This document shows, one piece after another, positions 6,261-11,078 of a DNA stretch of 11,078 nucleotides. Source of the stretch: Clostridiales bacterium UBA735 (GTDB taxonomy: Bacteria; Bacillota; Clostridia; Oscillospirales; Oscillospiraceae); the NCBI GenBank assembly GCA_002298695.1, contig DBLB01000052.1:1887-12964 (forward strand). Reading direction: 5' to 3'. A program made the translations under genes and the position numbers. Below the pieces are notes generated by a model, which was given only the letters and a program-made list of their open reading frames with translations, made no database searches and was not told the origin of the DNA. Within the stretch, counting starts at the first letter, position 1. The number at the start of each line of letters is the position of its first letter.

Positions 6261-8875
6261 AAATTGAAAATTTTTCGTTCGCCTACCCCGATCAGGCGCA
6301 GGCGGCGCTGCGGGATGTGACGCTCTGCGTGGAGCGGGGCGAATTTCTGGTGATCTGCGGGCCGAGCGGATGCGGCAAGAGCACGCTGCTGCGGCAGCTG
6401 AAGCCGGCGCTGGCCCCGCACGGGGAGCGGCAGGGGCGGATCCTGCTGGACGGGCAGGAACTCGGGATGCTTTCGCAGGAGGCGCAGAGCCGGCGGATCG
6501 GTTTTGTGCAGCAGAGCGTGGACAACCAGCTTGTGACGGACAAGGTCTGGCACGAGCTGGCGTTCGGGCTGGAAAGCCTCGGATATGATACGCAGACCAT
6601 CCGCCGCCGGGTGGCGGAGATGGCCTCGTTTTTCGGCATTGAGGAATGGTTTTACCGCGATGTGACGGCGCTGTCCGGCGGGCAGAAGCAGATGGTCAAT
6701 CTGGCGTCTGTGATGGTGATGCAGCCGGATGTGCTGATCCTCGACGAGCCGACCAGCCAGCTTGACCCGATCGCGGCGTCGGAATTTCTGTCTGTGATCG
6801 GGAAGATCAACCGTGAGCTCGGGACGACCGTGCTGCTCTGCGAGCACCGGCTGGAGGAGGCGTTTGCGCTCTGCTCCCGCGCGGTGGTGCTCGACGGCGG
6901 GCGCGTGCTCTGCACGGGCAGACCCGGACAGATCGGGCCGGTGCTGCGCGGGGCGGGCCACGGCATGTTCCTCGCCATGCCGGCGGCCATGCGCCTCTGG
7001 GGCTCGGTAGGACAGGAGCCGCCCTGCCCGGTGACGGTGAGCGAGGGGCGGAACTGGCTGACGGAATATGCAGCAGCACATCCGCTGCAGCAGCTCCCGC
7101 CGGAAGCGCTCCCGGAGACCGGGACGGAGATGGTCCTGGCTGCGAAGGAACTCTGGTTCCGGTATGAAAAGGACGGCGCAGACGTTGTGAAGGGGCTGAG
7201 CATCGAGGCAAAACGGGGCGAATTTCTCGCGCTGCTCGGCGGCAACGGCACGGGCAAGAGCACGACGCTGAAGCTGCTGGTCGGGGCGCTGAAGCCGGTG
7301 CGGGGAAAGGTCCGCTGCACCGGACGCACGGCGCTGCTGCCGCAGGATCCGCAGACGCTGTTTGCAAAGAAGACCGTGCGCGAGGAGCTGCTCGAACGCG
7401 GCAGCGCGGTACGGGCGGCGGAGCTTGCGGCGCGCTGCGGGCTGACGGCGCTGCTTGACCGCCATCCCTACGACATCTCCGGCGGCGAGCAGCAGCGGCT
7501 GGCACTGGCAAAGGTGCTGCTCTCCGAGCCGGACATTCTGCTGCTCGACGAGCCGACCAAGGCGCTCGACGCGGCCTGCAAGGCCGAGATCGCGGCCATT
7601 TTGCAGGAGCTGCAGCGGGACGGCATGACGCTCGTCATGGTCAGCCACGACATTGAATTCTGCGCCCGCTATGCGCGGCGCTGCGCGCTGCTGTTTGACG
7701 GCACGATCGTCGCCGAGGGGACGCCGCGGGCGTTCTTTGCGGGCAGCAGCTTCTACACGACAGCCGCGAACCGGATGGCGCGCGGGCTGCTGCCCGAGGC
7801 GGTGACGGTAGAGGATCTGATCGCGGCCTGCGGCGGGACGCCGCCCGAGCCGCCCGAGGCTGCGAAGTGGGACGGTACGCCGCTGACCCCGCCGGAGGAG
7901 CGGCAGAAGAAAAAACAGCCGCTCTGGAAGAGCATGATGGCGTGCGTGTCGCTGCTGGGGTTCGGCGTTGTGGCCGCATCATCGCTCGGCGGAGCGGAGC
8001 TCAGCGAGCTGGTGACGGCCGGTGGGCTTGGCGCGGGCGCAAAGGGTCAGCTGCTGAAATATGCAGCCATGCTGGCGTTTCTGGCGATTTTTGCGGTGGC
8101 GACGTACCGGAAGGCACCGGAAAAGAAGCAGGCGCTGCGGCCCGCGGTACGTCAGAAAGCCTCGGCACGGACGGTTCTGACAGCGATCGCCGTCTTTCTG
8201 CTGATCCCGCTGACGCTGATTTTCGGGTTCCGGATCTGGAACGGGAAAAACTATTCGGTACTGGCGCTGCTGGTACTGCTGGAAGCGATGATCCCGTTTT
8301 TCCTGATTTTTGAGGGACGCAAGCCGCAGGCGCGGGAGCTGGTCGTCATTGCGGTGCTCTGCGCGCTGAACATTGCGGGGCGCGCGGCGCTGTTCATGCT
8401 GCCGGAATTCAAGCCCGTGGTGGCGATGACGATCCTGGCGGGGGTATCGATGGGGGCCGAGAGCGGCTTTCTCGTCGGCGCGATGACGATGCTGGGGTCG
8501 AATGTGATCTTCGGGCAGGGACCCTGGACGCCATGGCAGATGTTTGCAATGGGGCTGATCGGCTTTCTTGGCGGCGTGCTGTTCCACAACGGGCCGCTGC
8601 GGCAGGGGAGACTGTCGCTCGCGATTTTTGGCGTGATCAGCGCAGTCGTCGTGTACGGCGGGATCATGAACCCGTCGACGGCGCTCATCTGGTCGCGGGA
8701 GCTGAGCTGGAAGGTGCTGCTGAGCTACTATCTGACGGGTATCCCGTGGGATCTGGTGCGCGGCGCGGCGACAGCGCTGTTTCTGTGGTTTGCGGCGGAG
8801 CCGATGCTGGAAAAAATGGAGCGGATCCAGGTCAAATACGGCCTGATGGAATGCCGGCCTGCGCCGGGTACGTGA
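6248..8875 (+). CDS. Fused ECF protein: two ATPase domains plus S component (A-A'-S)
   Basis: One 875-residue polypeptide carries three ECF subunits. ATPase 1 (about 3-225): Walker A GPSGCGKST 38-46, Q-loop near Gln88, signature LSGGQ 142-146, Walker B VLILDEPT 162-169, switch His200. ATPase 2 (about 296-500): GGNGTGKST 331-339, ISGGE 410-414, ILLLDEPT 430-437, His467. Both sites look intact. A charged linker (530-558) leads to a membrane region, 561-850. Its last part (about 695-870) looks like a classical S component, with LPEFKPVVAMTILAGVSMG at 718-736 and GQGPWTPWQM at 756-765. Four further hydrophobic segments (about 561-690) precede it and are not part of a standard S fold. The ATG at 6248 follows GGGAGG at 7 bases. 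The frame extends upstream only as an overlap with ecfT. The substrate is unproved; the DUF4430 neighbour suggests cobalamin or a related corrinoid. Confidence 0.93.
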   Translation: MELLKIENFSFAYPDQAQAALRDVTLCVERGEFLVICGPSGCGKSTLLRQLKPALAPHGERQGRILLDGQELGMLSQEAQSRRIGFVQQSVDNQLVTDKVWHELAFGLESLGYDTQTIRRRVAEMASFFGIEEWFYRDVTALSGGQKQMVNLASVMVMQPDVLILDEPTSQLDPIAASEFLSVIGKINRELGTTVLLCEHRLEEAFALCSRAVVLDGGRVLCTGRPGQIGPVLRGAGHGMFLAMPAAMRLWGSVGQEPPCPVTVSEGRNWLTEYAAAHPLQQLPPEALPETGTEMVLAAKELWFRYEKDGADVVKGLSIEAKRGEFLALLGGNGTGKSTTLKLLVGALKPVRGKVRCTGRTALLPQDPQTLFAKKTVREELLERGSAVRAAELAARCGLTALLDRHPYDISGGEQQRLALAKVLLSEPDILLLDEPTKALDAACKAEIAAILQELQRDGMTLVMVSHDIEFCARYARRCALLFDGTIVAEGTPRAFFAGSSFYTTAANRMARGLLPEAVTVEDLIAACGGTPPEPPEAAKWDGTPLTPPEERQKKKQPLWKSMMACVSLLGFGVVAASSLGGAELSELVTAGGLGAGAKGQLLKYAAMLAFLAIFAVATYRKAPEKKQALRPAVRQKASARTVLTAIAVFLLIPLTLIFGFRIWNGKNYSVLALLVLLEAMIPFFLIFEGRKPQARELVVIAVLCALNIAGRAALFMLPEFKPVVAMTILAGVSMGAESGFLVGAMTMLGSNVIFGQGPWTPWQMFAMGLIGFLGGVLFHNGPLRQGRLSLAIFGVISAVVVYGGIMNPSTALIWSRELSWKVLLSYYLTGIPWDLVRGAATALFLWFAAEPMLEKMERIQVKYGLMECRPAPGT

Positions 8876-8898
8876 TTCCGAAGACACGGGAGGACGAT

Positions 8899-10221
8899 AT
8901 GGACGAATTTCAGGAACGGATGAACTACGACATAGAACCGGAGATGCCGGAGGGCCCGGACGCGCCGGAGGAGCCGAAAAAACGGCGAACCTGGCTGAGG
9001 ATCACAGCGCTGCTGCTGGCGGTGGCGATCGTGGCAAGCCTCGGGCACAGCCTGCTCCGCAGCGCGATCACCGCGCTGGAAAACCGCAGCGGGCAGACAC
9101 AGCAGACGGAGGCCTCTGCGGCGCCGGAGACACTGGCGGACGCGGAGGACGAAGCGCCCTACACGCTGATGCGTACACCGCTGCCGGAGACTCTTCCGAG
9201 CAGCGACACGGGCAAGACGCTCACGCCGCAGCAGGTGTATGCAATGAACGTGGACGCCGTCTGCGGAATCGCCAGCGGAGTGACAACGAATGTCTTCGGC
9301 CAGACTGCGACAGCAGCAGTCATTGGAAGCGGCTTCGTGCTGACGGAGGATGGCTATGTCGTGACGAACAACCACGTGATCGAAAACGGCGGTGCACTTT
9401 CTGTGCGGCTGCACGACGGAACGTCCTGGCCGGCAGAGGTGGTTGGCGGCGACTCGCTGAGCGACGTCGCACTGCTGAAGATCGAGGCTGCGGGACTGGC
9501 GCATGTGACGGTCGGGGATTCGGACGCCATCGCGGTCGGCGAGGGGTGCATTGCCATCGGCAATCCGCTCGGCGAGCTGACATTCACAATGACCGGCGGC
9601 TACGTCAGCGCGCTGCCGCGTGAGATCAACATCAGCGGCAAGCCGATCAACATGTTCCAGACCGATGCGGCCATCAACGCCGGTAACTCCGGCGGGCCGC
9701 TGTTCGACATGGACGGCAATGTGATCGGTATCACGAGTGCAAAGTTTTCCGGCGTTGCCGGTTCCGGAGCCAGCATCGAGGGAGTCGGATTTGCAATTCC
9801 GATCAACGATGCACTGCGCGTGGTCTACGATTTGCAGGAATTTGGCTATGTGCGCGGTCGGGCCTACCTCGGCGTGACGCTGAAAGACCTCGACAGCGCG
9901 ACGGCGGACATCTATGGCCTCCCGGTCGGCCCCATGGTGCAGACGGTCGTCTCCGGCAGCTGCGCGGAGAAGGCCGGCATACAGGCGAAGGACATCATCC
10001 TTGCCTTCAACGGAAAAACGGTGCGCACCTACACGCAGCTTGTCTCGGCCATGAGCCAGAGCCGCGCGGGCGATACGGTGACGGTGAAGCTGTTCCGCGC
10101 GGGTGCGGAGATGGAGGTTTCGCTGACGCTGGACGAACGGCCGGAGGACGGCAGCGTCGCCGGCACGGTGGACAACACCGAGGAGTACAGCTATTACTAC
10201 GATCCGGACTCGGAAGAATAA
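8899..10221 (+). CDS. Second HtrA-type membrane serine protease with PDZ domain
   Basis: A 440-residue paralog of the protease encoded on the other side of the ECF genes. Order: acidic cytoplasmic tail with EPEMPEGPDAPEEP, basic KKRR, membrane anchor about 32-53, linker, trypsin-like domain about 108-302, PDZ domain about 318-412, and an acidic, Tyr-rich end. The triad is His159 (TNNHVIE), Asp189 (SLSDVALLKI) and Ser264 (NAGNSGGPLF). It shares with its paralog the segment pattern GK-LT---VYA-NV ahead of the protease domain. The ATG at 8899 follows GGGAGGA at 5 bases; the longer upstream frame runs into the ECF gene and is not used. Only 23 bases separate it from the ECF stop, with no promoter visible, so it is probably the last gene of that operon. 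It could act in general envelope maintenance or on the importer itself. Confidence 0.94.
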   Translation: MDEFQERMNYDIEPEMPEGPDAPEEPKKRRTWLRITALLLAVAIVASLGHSLLRSAITALENRSGQTQQTEASAAPETLADAEDEAPYTLMRTPLPETLPSSDTGKTLTPQQVYAMNVDAVCGIASGVTTNVFGQTATAAVIGSGFVLTEDGYVVTNNHVIENGGALSVRLHDGTSWPAEVVGGDSLSDVALLKIEAAGLAHVTVGDSDAIAVGEGCIAIGNPLGELTFTMTGGYVSALPREINISGKPINMFQTDAAINAGNSGGPLFDMDGNVIGITSAKFSGVAGSGASIEGVGFAIPINDALRVVYDLQEFGYVRGRAYLGVTLKDLDSATADIYGLPVGPMVQTVVSGSCAEKAGIQAKDIILAFNGKTVRTYTQLVSAMSQSRAGDTVTVKLFRAGAEMEVSLTLDERPEDGSVAGTVDNTEEYSYYYDPDSEE

Positions 10222-10236
10222 TGATGAAAAGCTGAA

Positions 10237-10265
10237 GCGCCTGCCCAATCGGGCAGGCGCTTTTT
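10237..10265 (+). terminator. Intrinsic terminator of the ECF-protease operon
   Basis: GCGCCTGCCC (10237-10246) and GGGCAGGCGC (10251-10260) form a perfect 10-bp GC-rich stem with a 4-base loop, followed directly by five Ts (10261-10265). It starts 16 bases after the protease stop. This is a textbook Rho-independent terminator and marks the operon end. Confidence 0.95.
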
Positions 10266-10476
10266 ACGGCGATCGGTACCAGAGGCAGAGGAGGACTGCC
10301 TGAACAGCAAGCAGAAGGGGGACGGCGATGAAGAACTTCGGCTTGCGCGTCTTGTGATGGCAGAGATACATGCCAAGCAGCGCACCGAGGCTGCCGCCGA
10401 GCGCGGCAGCGCCGAGAAGAACGGATTCGGGAAAGCTATCCACGCATAAGGACAACAATATGACCGCTCGGAACAT
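10264..10476 (-). pseudogene. Truncated DUF1294 membrane-protein fragment
   Basis: On the minus strand, PESVLLGAAALGGSLGALLGMYLCHHKTRKPKFFIAVPLLLAVQAVLL matches the C-terminal two thirds of DUF1294, a small inner-membrane family of unknown function about 85-95 residues long. The conserved GGSLGALLGMYLxxHKTRKPKF core is intact and the hydrophobic tail follows. The expected N-terminal helix and the basic motif before the IPE-like segment are missing; upstream of about 10437 the frame encodes unrelated residues. An ATG at 10476 would give 71 residues, but a terminator-like hairpin lies immediately upstream of it and I see no ribosome site or promoter. Its stop overlaps the T-run of the neighbouring terminator. 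I call it a 5'-truncated remnant. A short functional version cannot be excluded. Confidence 0.6.
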
Positions 10477-10479
10477 TGT

Positions 10480-10523
10480 AAAACACGGGATATGGCCTGC
10501 AACCAGGCCATATCCCGTGTTTT
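10480..10523. terminator. Perfect 20-bp-stem hairpin, bidirectional terminator-like
   Basis: The left arm 10480-10499 and right arm 10504-10523 are perfectly complementary over 20 bases around the loop CAAC. The stem begins AAAACACGGG and ends CCCGTGTTTT, so each strand carries an A-run before and a T-run after the stem, as in bidirectional intrinsic terminators. It lies between two gene fragments and now serves no visible intact gene. Confidence 0.75.
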
Positions 10524-10575
10524 CATATTGGCACAACAACGTCTTGTCATTGCTGTAGAATTTTTCTGGCCAGCC

Positions 10576-10743
10576 ATGAATCAAATACTGAGTTCTGACT
10601 ATCTGGCAGTGGAGCTTGCTCAGGGCGTATGCAGCACGGCGGCCGTGATCCTGACGGTTCCCGCATCTGCAATAATCGGTGCAGGCTACTATGGAAAACG
10701 GCCAATCGAACCTCTCCCTAATTCACGCTGTCGCGGGCATTGA
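10576..10743 (+). pseudogene. C-terminal scrap of a membrane protein, possibly YibE/F-like
   Basis: The frame from ATG 10576 encodes 55 residues with ILSSDYLAVELAQGVCSTAAVILTVPASAIIGAGYYGKR, a plausible last membrane helix with a charged end. The pattern of a short polar lead, an acidic helix, a small-residue stretch and VILTVP resembles the C-terminus of YibE/F-family membrane proteins as I remember them; I cannot confirm it here. No ribosome site precedes the ATG. Codons farther upstream in the same frame run into the hairpin and look unrelated. It is best read as the surviving 3' end of a deleted gene. Confidence 0.4.
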
Positions 10744-10744
10744 C

Positions 10745-10816
10745 GCAAGCATAGCATTTGTATGACAAACGCGCTTGCTGGGGCTCACCCCAGTCCCCCA
10801 TGCCGCCTGCGGGCGG
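10745..10816. repeat. Three adjacent hairpins in non-coding DNA
   Basis: GCAAGC (10745-10750) pairs with GCTTGC (10773-10778), with an inner TTTGT/ACAAA stem around ATG. CTGGGG (10778-10783) pairs with CCCCAG (10788-10793). CCGCC (10803-10807) pairs with GGCGG (10812-10816). No credible gene crosses this stretch. The hairpins could be part of a structured RNA or of a dispersed repeat. Confidence 0.5.
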
Positions 10817-10857
10817 AAACTTTTCGGCAGATTTACCGGAATGTAAGTGTGCAAAAG

Positions 10858-10887
10858 ACCGGGTTCGGCAACATTGCCGAACCCGGT
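10858..10887. repeat. GGTTCGG-type palindrome, copy 1
   Basis: ACCGGGTTCGGCAA (10858-10871) and TTGCCGAACCCGGT (10874-10887) form a perfect 14-bp inverted repeat with only two bases between the arms. Its GGGTTCGG core recurs in the palindrome at the right edge of the window. No T-run follows, so it is not a standard terminator. Confidence 0.7.
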
Positions 10888-10904
10888 TACGATAGGCGAT
10901 TTAG

Positions 10905-10944
10905 AAAAGTGAACCTCCGACAAAGCAGTCGAAAGTCTACTTTT
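10905..10944. repeat. Imperfect hairpin between the palindromes
   Basis: AAAAGT (10905-10910) can pair with ACTTTT (10939-10944), and inside it CGAC (10918-10921) with GTCG (10928-10931). The stem is short and interrupted, so taken alone it could be chance. It is listed because strong hairpins lie on both sides. Confidence 0.3.
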
Positions 10945-10962
10945 AGCGTGAAAGCAGAATGG

Positions 10963-11002
10963 GGCGAGAAACCTTTGACAATGTTGTCAACCCTTCCTCG
11001 CC
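10963..11002. repeat. Hairpin containing a TTGACAA palindrome, copy 1
   Basis: TTGACAA (10975-10981) pairs with TTGTCAA (10984-10990), and an outer GGCGAG (10963-10968) pairs with CTCGCC (10997-11002), with a loosely paired section between. The core TGACAATGTTGTCA differs by one base from the core of the next hairpin. Confidence 0.6.
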
Positions 11003-11011
11003 AATCTCAAT

Positions 11012-11041
11012 ATCGCTTCTGACAATCTTGTCAAAAGCGAT
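11012..11041. repeat. Hairpin containing a TGACAA palindrome, copy 2
   Basis: ATCGCTT (11012-11018) pairs with AAGCGAT (11035-11041), and the inner TGACAA (11020-11025) with TTGTCA (11028-11033); one C/A mismatch interrupts the stem. The outer arms differ from those of copy 1 while the inner palindrome is kept. Confidence 0.65.
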
Positions 11042-11056
11042 TTATATGAAAAAACG

Positions 11057-11078
11057 GGTTCGGTGAATTCACCGAACC
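11057..11078. repeat. GGTTCGG-type palindrome, copy 2, cut by the window edge
   Basis: GGTTCGGTGAA (11057-11067) is followed directly by its exact reverse complement (11068-11078). The preceding CG (11055-11056) suggests the stem goes on beyond the last base. An A-run (11049-11054) precedes it, so a T-run just outside the window would make it an intrinsic terminator. Confidence 0.65.

Noticed and set aside
6140..7648. 502-codon open frame on the minus strand across the ATPase gene
   Set aside because: It is antisense to an unmistakable double ABC ATPase, is rich in Arg, His, Gln and Leu with no domain pattern, and results from high GC at third codon positions. The same applies to the long minus-strand frames at 1482-2768, 7979-8887 and 8728-10248.
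10762..11022. Short open frames in both directions through the hairpin field (also 10723-10923 on the minus strand)
   Set aside because: They have no ribosome site, no domain and a composition dictated by palindromes. I have a vague memory of similar short predicted proteins in Clostridia, which would fit a repeat being mis-annotated rather than a gene.
10745..11078. CRISPR array or integron attC cluster
   Set aside because: The inverted repeats differ from each other and are not evenly spaced with unique spacers, and no cas gene, integrase or cassette genes are in the window.

Overview
The window looks like chromosomal DNA of a GC-rich Clostridia member, probably Oscillospiraceae-like (inference). 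The grounds are strong GGAGG-type ribosome sites, SigA-type promoters, translationally overlapping operons, a Firmicutes-style lipoprotein, an energy-coupling factor (ECF) vitamin transporter, and HtrA proteases with a cytoplasmic tail and one membrane anchor. The high GC content creates very long antisense open frames that are not genes.

Layout. (1) 1-850: a REP-like palindrome, then a HAD-family phosphatase (GTG start) behind a near-consensus promoter. (2) 899-2999: proB-proA, overlapping by four bases, give the first two steps of proline synthesis; proC is not in the window. (3) 3000-3280: a non-coding gap between convergent genes, with two strong hairpins. (4) 3281-4684 (minus): an HtrA-type membrane serine protease with a PDZ domain. 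(5) 4685-4890: a divergent control region with a promoter for the right-hand operon and five in-phase 11-bp units resembling response-regulator sites. (6) 4891-10221: a tightly packed operon of a DUF4430 lipoprotein, EcfT, a single polypeptide carrying both ECF ATPases plus the membrane S component, and a second HtrA-type protease, closed by a clear intrinsic terminator. (7) 10264-11078: a decayed tail with a truncated DUF1294 fragment, a perfect 20-bp-stem hairpin, a probable C-terminal scrap of a YibE/F-like membrane protein, and about 330 bases crowded with hairpins that code for nothing recognisable.

How the genes work together. The central operon reads as a dedicated vitamin importer: EcfT couples the fused ATPase pair to the S domain, and the lipoprotein could offer substrate at the outer membrane face. 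DUF4430 resembles the C-terminal domain of transcobalamin and intrinsic factor, so a corrinoid is the first substrate to test, but no B12 riboswitch is visible. Two paralogous HtrA proteases flank the importer, one divergent and one apparently co-transcribed, suggesting that envelope quality control and the importer share control. The most novel items are the A-A'-S fusion with extra membrane helices, the 11-bp repeat array, and the hairpin-rich right end.
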